From positions 62,001 to 126,000 of the forward strand of contig JAJDUG010000005.1 of assembly GCA_022826755.1 (NCBI GenBank): 64,000 nucleotides of DNA, given 5' to 3'. How positions within the stretch are numbered: position 1 is the stretch's first letter; every line of letters starts with the position of its first letter. The translations under genes were made by a program, and so were the position numbers. The notes under the pieces were generated by a model that ran no database searches, was not told the DNA's origin, and was given only the letters and a program-made list of their open reading frames with translations. The stretch comes from Acidobacteriota bacterium (GTDB lineage Bacteria > Acidobacteriota > Terriglobia > Versatilivoradales > Versatilivoraceae). Positions 1-8,669 of the stretch are shown here, piece after piece.

Positions 1-127
1 CGGCCTCGGAGGCGTTGGAGGTAGGCGCGTATCCCATCTTCACGAGGGTGCCGGCCACCTTTTCGGAGTCGTGATGATTCATCTGACAACCGAAAGTCTC
101 GATAAAGAATTTCTTGCCTTGGGTCAT
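1..127 (-). CDS. miaB: MiaB tRNA methylthiotransferase, N-terminal fragment
   Basis: Only the first 42 codons lie in the window; the gene continues past position 1. The reverse strand reads from ATG at 127 and begins with KKFFIETFGCQMN at residues 5-17, followed by DSEKVAGTL. This is the characteristic start of the UPF0004 domain of MiaB, the radical-SAM enzyme that adds the 2-methylthio group to isopentenyl-adenosine 37 of tRNAs. Cys14 would be the first of three cysteines holding the auxiliary iron-sulfur cluster. RimO and MtaB begin similarly, but the TFGCQMN form is typical of MiaB. A short palindrome, TTGACAGTCAA (130-140), sits just upstream and no clear ribosome-binding site is visible. 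The gene lies downstream of recN in the same direction but is separated from it by 560 bp of repeats. Confidence 0.85.
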   Translation of the reverse strand, partial: MTQGKKFFIETFGCQMNHHDSEKVAGTLVKMGYAPTSNASEA

Positions 128-687
128 GGTTGACAGTCAATGAAAGCCGATCATGCCGGCCGGATCCAAGGAAGCCGATGGCAGCAACAATCATCGGCTC
201 AAGGGGAAACCCTATGAAGCTCCAGGTAGAATGCAGGAACCTGATGCCAAAGTCGAGCCTTAACCCGCATTTCTCACCAACGGCAGGAAACGTGGGTTCT
301 CAAGAAGAATTATCCACGAAGGGACACGAAGGACGACGAAGGGCCACGAAGGCGCCGAGGACAACCGTGACGGGATCGCAAGGTGACGAAGGCATGAAAG
401 ATATCCACCAAGGAAAACGACGAACCACCAATGGACACGAATGAACACCAATGAACGGCATGATGAGTCGTTCATTGGGAGGGACAACCGATATCGAGGA
501 GGTTGTCTACGAAGGACACGAAGGGATTCCAAAGCAACAAGATTGCAGAAGCATCCCGGTGTCGCTTGTCGTTGAGGACAGTCCCTCCGAATTCGTGTCT
601 ATTCGTGTTCATTCGTGGTTCGTCTTTATTGACAGCCACTTGTTTGTCGTCCGAATGATCCGTCCCGTCGTGGGCGGCGGGGCCGCC
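128..687. repeat. Intergenic CACGAA/TTCGTG repeat region between recN and miaB
   Basis: No convincing gene is seen here. From about 297 the plus strand carries degenerate CCACGAAGG units (297-360, 405-455, 510-525), then a composite element at 592-684. The element consists of TTCGTG units, a GTCTTTATTGAC block, and a GC-rich end containing GATCCGTCCCGTCG. The GC-rich end stops 3 bp from the recN stop codon. Short open frames in this stretch translate to repetitive His/Glu/Arg/Thr-rich peptides and are explained by the repeat. Confidence 0.75.
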
Positions 688-2388
688 TCAGGTCGAGGCG
701 CTTTGGAGAAGTTCGGCGGCATGCTTGAGGACATTGTCGGTCACCCGCTCCCCGCTGATCATGCGGGCGATTTCGCGAATGCGGCTCTCCCGGTCCAGCC
801 GGTCGACCCGGGTCACCGTGCGGTCGTTCTCCACCCTTTTCCGGATATGAAAATGGTTGTCGGCATAGGAGGCGATCTGCGGAAGGTGAGTCACGCACAA
901 CACCTGGTTGGCCCTGGAAAGAACCTTGAGTTTCCGCCCCACCACGTCGGCTGCCCGTCCACCGATGCCGCTATCGACTTCGTCGAAGATCAGCGTTTTC
1001 CCCTCGTCATCGATGGAACGAATGGTTTTCAAGGCCAACATGATCCTCGAGACCTCCCCGCCGGAAGCGATCTTGGCCAAGGGCTTCAGGTCTTCACCCG
1101 GATTGGGGCTGATCAGGAAGTCGATCACGTCGGTCCCGTTCGCGCTGCCGGACACCCCGTGTCCGGACGAAGCCTGTCCACCACTGCCGGGAGCGGAAGA
1201 GAAGGCCACCCGGAACCGGGTTTTTTCCATGGCCAGTTGGCCCAACTCTCCACCCATGGAGCACTCGAGTCTCTCGGCGGCCGTTTTTCGCTGGAGGCTG
1301 AGTGACCCTGCCCGACTCAGATAGTCGCTCTCCAGAACCTGCAACTCCTTCTCGATCGACTCGACCCTGCGGTCGGCTTCCTGCAGTTCCTCCAGTTCTC
1401 CTTCGATCCGCCGGCCATGGGCCATGACCGCCTCAACCGATTCCCCGTACTTTCGCTTGAGACGGTCGATTTCGACCAGCCGCCCCTCGATCCGATCCAG
1501 CCGTGACGGATTCACCTCGACCCCGGAGGCATATTCCCTCAATGCCAGCGAGACGTCCTCGATGCTGATGCAGGCCGATTGAAACTGGTCCTGAAGGCCC
1601 CGGCAGCGGGGGTCCAGAGATCCCAACTCCTCCAGCAGCCGGCCGGTCTGCCTGAGCCGGGCTCCAATCGAATCTTCCGATTCGTAGAGGCGGACATGGG
1701 CCTGGTGAGCGGCCTGGAAAAGACGGTCCGCGTTGGAGAGCAGGCGGCGCTCCTCCAGGAGTTGAGATTCCTCATCGGGGGAGGACAAGCCCGCCTTGCG
1801 GATCTCATCGACTTGAAAGGAAAGCAGATCGATAGCCCGCAGCCTCTCCTGCTCGCTCAATTTCAAGCGCCGAACCTGCTCCCACGCTCCCTCCAGCCTG
1901 CTGTAGAGCCCTTCGACTTCAGCCAGGGTGACCTGATGGCCGCCGTAGAGGTCGAGCCACCGCAACTGGGAATCGCGACTGAAGAGCGACTGTTGGTCGC
2001 TCTGCCCGTGAATGTCGACGCAATGTGTCCCCAGCTTCCTCAGGAAGGCAACCGGCACCATCTGGTTGTTGACGAAAGCCCGTCCCCTGCCATCCGGAAC
2101 GACTTCTCTCCGGACGATCACGCCCTCCGAATCGAACTCCAGCCCGCTCGCCTCCAGCGGGCCGCGCAACCGCTCCACTCCCTCGAAGCAGGCCGAAACC
2201 GTGGCTTTGCCGGACCCGGTGCGAACCATTTCGGACCGCGCCTTGGCGCCCGCCAGCAACCCCAAGGCATCGACGATGATCGACTTTCCTGAACCTGTTT
2301 CACCCGTCAACAGATTCAATCCCTCCCGGAACTGCAGGGAAAGGTGATCGATCAGGGCGAAATCGCGTATTTCCAGGAACTTCAGCAT
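688..2388 (-). CDS. recN: DNA repair protein RecN
   Basis: RecN is an SMC-like ATPase that acts at DNA double-strand breaks during recombinational repair. The 566-residue product is close to the usual 550-560. It has a Walker A motif GETGSGKS at residues 29-36, a long coiled-coil middle rich in Leu, Glu and Arg, an ABC-type signature IASGGEVSRIMLALK, and a Walker B/D-loop LIFDEVDSGIGG followed by VTHLPQIASYAD near the C-terminus. The frame stays open upstream of the ATG at 2388, but the extension is unlike RecN, and MLKFLEIRDFALI is the canonical start. It is divergent from tolQ. Its stop codon is nearly abutted by a composite repeat element at 592-684. Confidence 0.96.
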   Translation of the reverse strand: MLKFLEIRDFALIDHLSLQFREGLNLLTGETGSGKSIIVDALGLLAGAKARSEMVRTGSGKATVSACFEGVERLRGPLEASGLEFDSEGVIVRREVVPDGRGRAFVNNQMVPVAFLRKLGTHCVDIHGQSDQQSLFSRDSQLRWLDLYGGHQVTLAEVEGLYSRLEGAWEQVRRLKLSEQERLRAIDLLSFQVDEIRKAGLSSPDEESQLLEERRLLSNADRLFQAAHQAHVRLYESEDSIGARLRQTGRLLEELGSLDPRCRGLQDQFQSACISIEDVSLALREYASGVEVNPSRLDRIEGRLVEIDRLKRKYGESVEAVMAHGRRIEGELEELQEADRRVESIEKELQVLESDYLSRAGSLSLQRKTAAERLECSMGGELGQLAMEKTRFRVAFSSAPGSGGQASSGHGVSGSANGTDVIDFLISPNPGEDLKPLAKIASGGEVSRIMLALKTIRSIDDEGKTLIFDEVDSGIGGRAADVVGRKLKVLSRANQVLCVTHLPQIASYADNHFHIRKRVENDRTVTRVDRLDRESRIREIARMISGERVTDNVLKHAAELLQSAST

Positions 2389-2758
2389 GGCGCGGACGGG
2401 AGTCGGCGTGAAATCGTGGAATCTGCTCCAGGAAGAGGGGTGAGTGTACCATAGAAGAAGGTTGAAGTTTGAAGGGGGAAGGGGGAAGGCGGGGGTGCCT
2501 CTTGGGAGCGCGGGCGGCCCGGCCGCCCCCCGGCCGAGGCTGGTTGAAATACTGGTCGCGACCTGGTGAGAAATCCAGGCTCGGCGGGGACCGAGCCGGT
2601 TGTTCGGGCGCCGGTTGACGACCCCGAGAAGTCTATGGTAACTTCCGGCACAACACGGTTGTGACGGGGTTCGTTCTGGCAGTCCAGGAAAACGCTGGGG
2701 GACCTGTTTGACCATAGATCCGGGCGGTCTGCTCCCTGTGCTTGCGCAGGGAGCCGAG
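2389..2758. other. Divergent intergenic region recN / tolQ
   Basis: This 370 bp gap between the divergent recN and tolQ genes shows no plausible gene. The part near recN includes a purine-rich stretch around 2455-2490. Promoters for both directions are expected here, but I see no clean -35/-10 pair that I would defend. Confidence 0.5.
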
Positions 2759-3433
2759 ATGGACTTGTTGAAGTTGATCCTTCAGTCGGGTCCCCTGGCC
2801 AAGGGCGTCCTGCTGGTTCTTGTATTCTTCTCGATTTTTTCCTGGGCAATCACCTTCAAGAAATACTTCTATCTCAAAAAGCTGCGCGCCGATTCGGAAG
2901 CTTTCCTGCGTATCTTTCGAAAGAGCAAACGCTTTTCGGAAATCAGCTCGGCTTGCGAAACCCTGAGGCACACTCCCCTGGTCGAGGTCTTTCTGGCCGG
3001 CTACGAGGAACTGGAAGCCCAGTTGATGAGCCAACCCGCCGGTAACCGCCCCGCCCCGTCTCCGACGCTCAAGACCATCAACGTCATTCAGCGGGCGCTC
3101 TCCCGAGCCTCCTCGGTTCAACTGACCAAGCTGGAGCGCAATATGAGCTGGTTGGCCACCACGGCCTCGGTGGCCCCCTTTATCGGGTTGTTCGGTACGG
3201 TCCTCGGAGTCATCGACGCCTTCGCCGGGCTGGGGATGGAGGGGGCGGCCACCATCCGCGCCGTAGCCCCCGGAATATCGGAGGCACTCATCGCCACCGC
3301 GGCCGGTCTTTTTGCAGCCATTCCAGCGGTGATCGCCTACAACTACTTTGTCCACCACCTCAAGGAGTTCGGCTCGGCCATGGACGACTTCTCCCTGGAG
3401 TTCCTGAACCTGATGGAGCGGACCTTCCTGTAA
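2759..3433 (+). CDS. tolQ: Tol-Pal system proton channel subunit TolQ (MotA/TolQ/ExbB family)
   Basis: TolQ is the inner-membrane channel subunit that, with TolR, uses the proton motive force to drive TolA during outer-membrane constriction. The 224-residue product has an N-terminal membrane segment (about residues 15-33, GVLLVLVFFSIFSWAITF), a cytoplasmic loop, and two further hydrophobic segments near residues 125-150 (TTASVAPFIGLFGTVLGVI) and 165-190 (ALIATAAGLFAAIPAVIAYN). This is the family layout. I chose ATG 2759 because AGGGAG lies just upstream and the protein then starts as homologues do; a TTG at 2708 would add 17 residues. ExbB is the alternative name, but tolB, pal and cpoB follow, so TolQ is the better call. 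Confidence 0.93.
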   Translation: MDLLKLILQSGPLAKGVLLVLVFFSIFSWAITFKKYFYLKKLRADSEAFLRIFRKSKRFSEISSACETLRHTPLVEVFLAGYEELEAQLMSQPAGNRPAPSPTLKTINVIQRALSRASSVQLTKLERNMSWLATTASVAPFIGLFGTVLGVIDAFAGLGMEGAATIRAVAPGISEALIATAAGLFAAIPAVIAYNYFVHHLKEFGSAMDDFSLEFLNLMERTFL

Positions 3434-3505
3434 TCCGGGCGGCCGGGCATTCGGCAAGCCCGGACCCAAGGCCGGGCGTCCAAGTATGGTTCAAGAGGTG
3501 AACCG

Positions 3506-3916
3506 ATGGCATTCACCAACCCGCAGGGCAGAACCCAGACGTCGCTTTCGGAAATCAACGTGGTTCCCCTGGTCGACGTGGTGCTGGTCCTGCTCATCAT
3601 CTTCATGCTGACCGCACCCATCATTCAATCCGGAATCGAGGTCAGTGTCCCCAAGACCAGGACGGTCAGCGAGTTGACCAAGGAATTGCTGGTGGTCAGC
3701 ATCAACCGGGATCAGCGGCTCTTCGTGGGCTCCGATCCCATCAACATCAACGATCTGGAAGCCCGCCTCCAGGCCAGGATCAAGGACCCCGAAACCGCCA
3801 TGATCTACTTGCGCGCCGACGAGGAAGTGCCCTTCGGGACCATCGCCCGAGTCATGGACCGGGCCAGGCTTGCAGGCGTGAAGAATATCAACGTGGTCAC
3901 CCAGCCGGAACAGTAG
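3506..3916 (+). CDS. tolR: Tol-Pal system stator TolR (ExbD/TolR family)
   Basis: The 136-residue protein has the ExbD/TolR pattern: a short cytoplasmic N-terminus ending in SEINVVPLVDVVLVLLIIFM (about residues 16-35), in which the membrane-embedded Asp of PLVDV is the proton-coupling residue. A periplasmic domain follows, ending in a region with IYLRADEEVPFG and MDRARLAGV, which are typical of the family. It works with TolQ to energise TolA. AGAGGTG lies upstream of the ATG. It is 72 bp downstream of tolQ and clearly in the same operon. Confidence 0.94.
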   Translation: MAFTNPQGRTQTSLSEINVVPLVDVVLVLLIIFMLTAPIIQSGIEVSVPKTRTVSELTKELLVVSINRDQRLFVGSDPININDLEARLQARIKDPETAMIYLRADEEVPFGTIARVMDRARLAGVKNINVVTQPEQ

Positions 3917-3984
3917 CCAGGACGCTTCCGGCTCCGCCGGCCGGCGTGGGCCGAACTCCTGCTCCCGCCCTGTCCTGAAAATCG

Positions 3985-4788
3985 ATGCCGGTCCAGCGAC
4001 ACTCCATTTTTGAAATTCAGAAGGAAAAGCTGGGGGGATTCCTCTACCTGTCGGTCGTCAGCCACCTGCTGGTGGGCGTGACCTTCTTCCTCCTGCCCTC
4101 CTACCTCAACCCGAGCGCCGACCCCTGGGGAGACAGCCAGGGAGGCGGCGGCTCCATATCGGTTGGCCTGGTGCAGGGATCAACCATTCGGGGACTGAAC
4201 CTGCCCCGTCCCAATCAGACCACCGACAGCAATGTCGCCACCGAGTCCACGGGTTTGGGTCAGACCGAAGAGGCCAAGGCGGCGGAAACCAAGCCGGAAA
4301 TCCCCGACCCCAAGGCCTTCGAGGTCAAGAAGAAGCGCAGGGTCCGCAAGCGGCCGCGCGCCCGGCGACAGGCTCCCAAACAGGTTGCGCAGGTCCCTCC
4401 TTCCAACAGAGTGCCCTTTGGCGAGGGGGGTGCTCCCGATCTCTCCTACTCCCAGTTCCAAACCGGCATGGGGACCGGCGGCATCGGGTTGGGGGACGGT
4501 TTTTTCGGCAAGAAGTATGGCTGGTACGTGAGACAGATTCGCGACATCGTCAGCAGCAACTGGCAGAAAAACCTCGTCAGCCCCAACGTGCGCACGGCGA
4601 AGCGGGTGGTGGTTCAATTCACCATCCGCCGGAACGGTTCCATAGCCCGGGAAACGGTCAAGCAATCCAGCGGGGTCCCGTCGCTGGACCGTTCCGGCCT
4701 CAGGGCCATCAAGGCTTCCCGATTCCCTCCCCTGCCCGGAGGAGAGACCCGGTTGGTGGCTGAATTCTGGTTCGAGCACTCCAGGTAA
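3985..4788 (+). CDS. tolA: TolA/TonB-type energy transducer
   Basis: The 267-residue protein has one N-terminal membrane anchor (about residues 17-39), a Gly/Ser-rich then charged, Pro- and Lys/Arg-rich linker (KKKRRVRKRPRARR near 112-125), and a C-terminal TonB-like domain (about 180-267) with VVVQFTIRRNGSIARE and LDRSGLRAIKASRFPPLP. This organisation spans the periplasm and passes force from TolQR to Pal/TolB. Its place between tolR and tolB makes TolA the role, although the C-terminal domain reads as a TonB-family domain rather than E. coli TolA. The start follows the tolR stop by 68 bp and no strong ribosome-binding site is seen. Confidence 0.85.
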   Translation: MPVQRHSIFEIQKEKLGGFLYLSVVSHLLVGVTFFLLPSYLNPSADPWGDSQGGGGSISVGLVQGSTIRGLNLPRPNQTTDSNVATESTGLGQTEEAKAAETKPEIPDPKAFEVKKKRRVRKRPRARRQAPKQVAQVPPSNRVPFGEGGAPDLSYSQFQTGMGTGGIGLGDGFFGKKYGWYVRQIRDIVSSNWQKNLVSPNVRTAKRVVVQFTIRRNGSIARETVKQSSGVPSLDRSGLRAIKASRFPPLPGGETRLVAEFWFEHSR

Positions 4789-4814
4789 ACCCAGGTACAG
4801 ACAACGGGAGACCC

Positions 4815-6152
4815 ATGACCAAATTTCTTGCCCCTGCCTGCCTGTTGTCGATGACGTTCCTCGGTGGCCCATTGCCGGCCTCCGCCCAGGAAACCGACAG
4901 CCAGGTCCGAGTCGTGGTGACCGAGGGAGTCAGGGCCCGCGTGGCCGTGGCCGATATTCAACAACGAGGTTCCGATCCGGAACTGGACCGGCACACCCGG
5001 CTCTTCGACGACGTCCTGTGGAACGACCTGCGGCGGGCGGGCGTGTTCGAGCTGGTGCCCAAGACCTTCTACCCCCTGCAACTCCCCTCGCAGCCCTACG
5101 AGGTCAACTACGAGGAGTGGACCGCCGAAGACGTGAAGGCTCAAAACCTGGTCTATGGCAATTCCTACATGCAGCGCGGCCAGTTTGTGGTCGAGGCCCG
5201 TTTGATCGATGTCAACACCCGGGAGTCCATCATCGGGAACCGCTACCGGGTCGATCCGGATGAGGAGGGCGTCCGATCGCTGGCACACCGTCTGGCCGAC
5301 GAAATCGTGCTCCGCATCGGCGGCGGCGTTCGGGGGGTCGCTTCCACCCGGATCGCCTTCGTCTCGGACCGCAACGGCCACAAGGAAATCTTCACCATGG
5401 ACTACGACGGCTACGGACAGAAGGCGCTCACCAACCACCGGTCCATCAGCCTGACCCCGCGCTGGTCGCTGGACAACTCACGCATCGCCTACACTTCCTA
5501 CCACCGAGGCAACCCCGACCTGTATTTTCGTACCGTCTACGATCAACGACTCATCCCCTTCTCCCATCGGGGCGGCTTGACCACCACGCCGGCCTTTGCT
5601 CCCGACGGGGAAAGGATCGCCTTCAGCTCCAGCAAGAGCCGTGACCCCGAAATCTACGTTTCCGATCTCCGAGGCCGCGATCTCAGGCGGCTGACCCGGG
5701 CTCGCGGCGTGGACATCTCGCCAGTGTGGAACCCCAAGTCGGGCAGGCAAATCGCCTTCGTCTCCGGTCGAAGCGGTTCCCCCCAGATCTGGATCATGGA
5801 TGAGGACGGCTCCAACCTGCGCCGGCTGATCAACGAAGGCGGAGAAGCCGTGAGTCCCTCCTGGAGTCCGGACGGCGTTCACCTGGCGTTCTCCTGGAGG
5901 CGGCGGCTGACGGGACGATTCGACATCTACCTGCTGGACGTGGTCAGCGGCCGGTTCACCCAGCTCACTCGAGACGGCAACAACAACGAGCATCCGGTCT
6001 GGTCGCCCGACAGCCGCCACATCGCCTACGAGTCCAACCGTTTCGGAAGCCGCCAGGTCTTCATCATGCTGGCCGACGGCACTCAGAAGGAGCAACTGAC
6101 CCGCCAGGGCCGGAACACCTCTCCCGCCTGGTCCAATTACTTTCAGCAGTGA
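4815..6152 (+). CDS. tolB: Tol-Pal periplasmic protein TolB
   Basis: The 445-residue protein has a signal peptide (ALLSMTFLGG-like core ending ASAQ, about residues 1-25). The TolB N-terminal domain contains AVADIQQRG and LFDDVLWNDLRRAGVFELV. It is followed by six beta-propeller blades from about residue 170, each with the pattern (R/H)IAF-S-R----IY--D--G---LT. TolB docks on Pal and the outer membrane in the Tol-Pal system. GGGAG precedes the ATG and the gene starts 26 bp after tolA, in the conserved order. Confidence 0.96.
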   Translation: MTKFLAPACLLSMTFLGGPLPASAQETDSQVRVVVTEGVRARVAVADIQQRGSDPELDRHTRLFDDVLWNDLRRAGVFELVPKTFYPLQLPSQPYEVNYEEWTAEDVKAQNLVYGNSYMQRGQFVVEARLIDVNTRESIIGNRYRVDPDEEGVRSLAHRLADEIVLRIGGGVRGVASTRIAFVSDRNGHKEIFTMDYDGYGQKALTNHRSISLTPRWSLDNSRIAYTSYHRGNPDLYFRTVYDQRLIPFSHRGGLTTTPAFAPDGERIAFSSSKSRDPEIYVSDLRGRDLRRLTRARGVDISPVWNPKSGRQIAFVSGRSGSPQIWIMDEDGSNLRRLINEGGEAVSPSWSPDGVHLAFSWRRRLTGRFDIYLLDVVSGRFTQLTRDGNNNEHPVWSPDSRHIAYESNRFGSRQVFIMLADGTQKEQLTRQGRNTSPAWSNYFQQ

Positions 6153-6157
6153 TTTTT

Positions 6158-6187
6158 TTGTTTTACACTGGATTTATTTTTTATAGA
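6158..6187 (+). promoter_or_regulatory. Possible sigma70-type promoter for pal
   Basis: The tolB-pal gap is AT-rich, unlike its surroundings. TTGTTT (6158-6163) and TATAGA (6182-6187) are 18 bp apart, and transcription would start about 65 bp before pal. The match is only moderate; the T-runs may equally be part of a weak terminator after tolB. Confidence 0.35.
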
Positions 6188-6258
6188 CTAGTGGCCGCTA
6201 TCAAACTTTCAGGATACGTTACGCTTCCACACCCATATTCGAACGGAGGAAGGACATT

Positions 6259-7014
6259 ATGAAAAACAGGAAGTTCTTGAACGTGGCTGCCCTGTGCCTG
6301 TTCGCGCTCCTCATCGCAATCTCGGGCGGCTGTAAGAAGAAGGTGCCGGTCGCGCCGCCGGAAGAGCCTCCGCCGCCTGCACCGCCTCCCAAGCCCACGG
6401 CGACCCTCTCGGCCAGCCCGACGACCATCCAGAAGGGAAAGTCCTCGACCCTGACTTGGAGCACCACCAACGCCACCAACGTCTCCATCAACCAGGGAAT
6501 CGGCGACGTGAGCACCAGCGGGTCGCGCTCGGTGTCTCCCAGTTCATCCACCACCTATACGCTGACCGCCAAGGGCGAGGGCGGATCGATTACCGCGAGC
6601 GCCCGGGTGACGGTCACGGCGCCGCCTGCACCGCCTCCCAAGCCGAAGAAGAGAGAACCGACGATTGAGGAGATGTTCACCAAGAAGGTCAAGGACATCT
6701 ATTTCGACTACGACAAGTCGGAGATCCGGGACGACGCCCGCGCCACCCTGGCGGCGGCCTCCGAGTTCCTCAAGAAATACCCGCAAGTCAGCTTCACCAT
6801 TGAAGGCCATTGCGACGAGCGGGGCAGCGGGGAGTACAACCTGGGTCTGGGCGACCGCAGGGCCAACTCCGCCCTCAGCCATCTCACCTCCATGGGAATC
6901 TCCAGTTCTCGAGTCAAGACCATCAGCTACGGCAAGGAGAGGCCCCAGTGCACGGAGTCCAATGAGTCCTGCTGGCAGAAGAACCGCCGGGCCCATTTCG
7001 TGCTGAGTCGCTGA
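6259..7014 (+). CDS. pal: Peptidoglycan-associated lipoprotein Pal with Ig-like insert
   Basis: Pal is an outer-membrane lipoprotein that binds peptidoglycan and is the target of TolA/TolB. The 251-residue product has a lipoprotein signal with lipidated Cys25 (AISGGC). A Pro-rich linker is followed by an Ig-like beta domain at about 45-115 (TLTWSTTNATNV, TYTLTAKG), another Pro-rich linker, and an OmpA-like domain from about 140 (DIYFDYDKSEIRDDA, IEGHCDERGSGEYN, LGDRRA). The OmpA part holds the residues that bind diaminopimelate. The Ig-like insert makes it about 80 residues longer than E. coli Pal. The ATG is preceded by GGAGGAAGG. It follows tolB and precedes cpoB. Confidence 0.95.
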   Translation: MKNRKFLNVAALCLFALLIAISGGCKKKVPVAPPEEPPPPAPPPKPTATLSASPTTIQKGKSSTLTWSTTNATNVSINQGIGDVSTSGSRSVSPSSSTTYTLTAKGEGGSITASARVTVTAPPAPPPKPKKREPTIEEMFTKKVKDIYFDYDKSEIRDDARATLAAASEFLKKYPQVSFTIEGHCDERGSGEYNLGLGDRRANSALSHLTSMGISSSRVKTISYGKERPQCTESNESCWQKNRRAHFVLSR

Positions 7015-7351
7015 CGCAAGCAAGCAGTTCCCGCGGCGCGGCCGCCCCCTGTGATCCTGCAGCGGGCGGCCCGCCGCATTAGATTTGTTCTCCCTCCAGC
7101 CGTTGATTCCCGCCATATGCCGGGTGGTTCTCCCTTCAAGCAGTCCCTCGAGCCGATGCTTCCATGGCGTGATGCCGGGTCGGTTCCGGCCTCTTCTCTT
7201 TTGCGGGGTATCCAATCGGCAGGTCCAACCCGTTTCCCGGATGGTTTCCCGACGCTTCCGCGGCTCAACCCGAGCTTGCCCTGTCGATTGGCCTGCTGCT
7301 ATGATTCACCCAACGACACCTTATGGACCCCCAGATATCGAGGTGACCAAA
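7015..7351 (+). other. Intergenic region pal / cpoB
   Basis: This stretch is GC-rich just after pal (about 7030-7080, several GGCGGCC/GGCCGCC runs that could fold into a terminator) and unremarkable after that. The cpoB frame stays open through it but shows no family similarity before the signal peptide, so I leave it untranslated. Confidence 0.4.
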
Positions 7352-8182
7352 TTGCTAAGACACACCCTGTTGCCCAGCCTAGGGATTCTATTGATGGCGG
7401 TGCTTCCGGCCTCGGCGCAGAAAAGGGAAATCATCCGGCTGCAAGCCGACGTTTCCATCCTGCAGCAGCAACTGCGGGAGCTGCAGAAGGGCTTCGACTC
7501 CGACATCGCCGTCCTGAAAGACCTGGTCGAGAAGCTCTTCGACCAGTCGGGCAGGATGCAGGTCGTCCTTGAAGGGATGAAAACCAATAACCAGCAGACG
7601 GAAACGGCCGTAGGGTCCAAGATCGATTCGCTGGAGACCCAGTTTTCGGTGGTCAACACCGGAATCGACATGGTGATGGAAAGAATCAACAAACTCTCCA
7701 TGCAGATGGCCGAGACCAAGTCCCAGGTCGTCGAGTCCCTGGACAATCCACGGCGCCCGAGTGGTGCTCCGTCTCCGGAGGCACTCTACAATTCCGCCTA
7801 CGGCGACTACCTCAAGGGCAGCTATGACCTGGCCCGCGAAGGTTTTCAGGAATACGTCAACAACTATCCGCAAACCGAACTCTCGGACAACGCTCTCTAC
7901 TGGATCGGCGAAACCTACTACGGGGTCCGGAACTTCACCGAGGCCGTGAATGCCTTTGACCGGGTGATACAGATCTATCCCAAGGGCGACAAGGTCTCGG
8001 CGGCGATATTGAAGAAGGGGTTCAGCTACCTGGAGCTCGAAAACCAGCAGGCCGGGGTCAAGGAGCTCCGCTGGGTCATCCAGAAACATCCTTCCTCCGA
8101 AGAGGCCAAGATCGCCAGGAATCGTCTGAAAATCCTGGGCGTATCGGCCCGCGCCTCTCGGCGGAAGGCATCGCGCCGCTGA
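7352..8182 (+). CDS. cpoB: CpoB/YbgF-type TPR protein of the Tol-Pal system
   Basis: CpoB links peptidoglycan synthesis with outer-membrane constriction. From TTG 7352 the protein is 276 residues: a signal peptide (LLPSLGILLMAVLPASAQ), a coiled coil at about 25-120 (heptads such as IIRLQADVSILQQQLRELQ), and a C-terminal TPR domain from about 150 (YNSAYGDYLKGSYDLAREGF, ALYWIGETYYGVRNFTEAV). The frame is open from 7085. I prefer TTG 7352 because GAGGTGA ends 5 bp before it and it gives a compact signal peptide; ATG 7301 and GTG 7343 are alternatives. It is the last gene of the tol-pal cluster, as in other bacteria. Confidence 0.87.
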   Translation: MLRHTLLPSLGILLMAVLPASAQKREIIRLQADVSILQQQLRELQKGFDSDIAVLKDLVEKLFDQSGRMQVVLEGMKTNNQQTETAVGSKIDSLETQFSVVNTGIDMVMERINKLSMQMAETKSQVVESLDNPRRPSGAPSPEALYNSAYGDYLKGSYDLAREGFQEYVNNYPQTELSDNALYWIGETYYGVRNFTEAVNAFDRVIQIYPKGDKVSAAILKKGFSYLELENQQAGVKELRWVIQKHPSSEEAKIARNRLKILGVSARASRRKASRR

Positions 8183-8233
8183 AAAATTTCTCCCGAACCA
8201 ATTCTCCCATCGAAGTTTAAAAGGAGGCATGGA

Positions 8234-8656
8234 ATGGCAGGCTCAGTCAACAAGGTGATTCTGGTGGGCAGGCTGGGGCAGGACCCCGAAGTCAGATTCA
8301 CCCAGGGAGGCACGGCGGTCGCAAACGTTCGCATCGCAACCGACGAGACCTGGAAGGACCAGAGCGGCGAACGGCAGCAGCGAACCGAGTGGCACACGGT
8401 CGTCCTCTGGCGCAGGCTGGCGGAAATCTGCGGCCAGTATCTCAGCAAGGGAAGGCTGGTCTACATCGAGGGGCGCCTGCAGACCCGGAGCTGGGAGGAT
8501 CGCGAAGGAAACAAACGCTACACCACGGAAGTCCGGGCCGACAACATGGTCATGCTGGGCGGCCGATCCGAGGAAGGACAGGCTGCGCCGGCAGCCCAAC
8601 CCGCCGCCGCGGCCGTTTCGGATTCCGGGACATCCGACGACGACATCCCATTCTAG
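8234..8656 (+). CDS. ssb: Single-stranded DNA-binding protein
   Basis: The 140-residue protein has the SSB OB-fold ([19 protein letters not shown] at residues 5-23, [32 protein letters not shown]) and a disordered Ala/Pro/Gln linker. The acidic tip DDDIPF at the C-terminus recruits replication and repair partners. A strong ribosome-binding site, AAGGAGG, precedes the ATG. It is followed after 13 bp by a kinase-like gene. Confidence 0.97.
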   Translation: MAGSVNKVILVGRLGQDPEVRFTQGGTAVANVRIATDETWKDQSGERQQRTEWHTVVLWRRLAEICGQYLSKGRLVYIEGRLQTRSWEDREGNKRYTTEVRADNMVMLGGRSEEGQAAPAAQPAAAAVSDSGTSDDDIPF

Positions 8657-8669
8657 CCCGCCCTTTACC

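Noticed and set aside
297-620. CRISPR array suggested by regularly spaced CACGAA units
   Set aside because: Units are short (6-10 bp), irregular in spacing and lack unique spacers of constant length; no cas genes are present.
2708-2758. Longer TolQ starting at TTG 2708
   Set aside because: The extra residues (MTIDPGGLLPVLAQGAE) are unlike TolQ N-termini and ATG 2759 has a ribosome-binding site just upstream.
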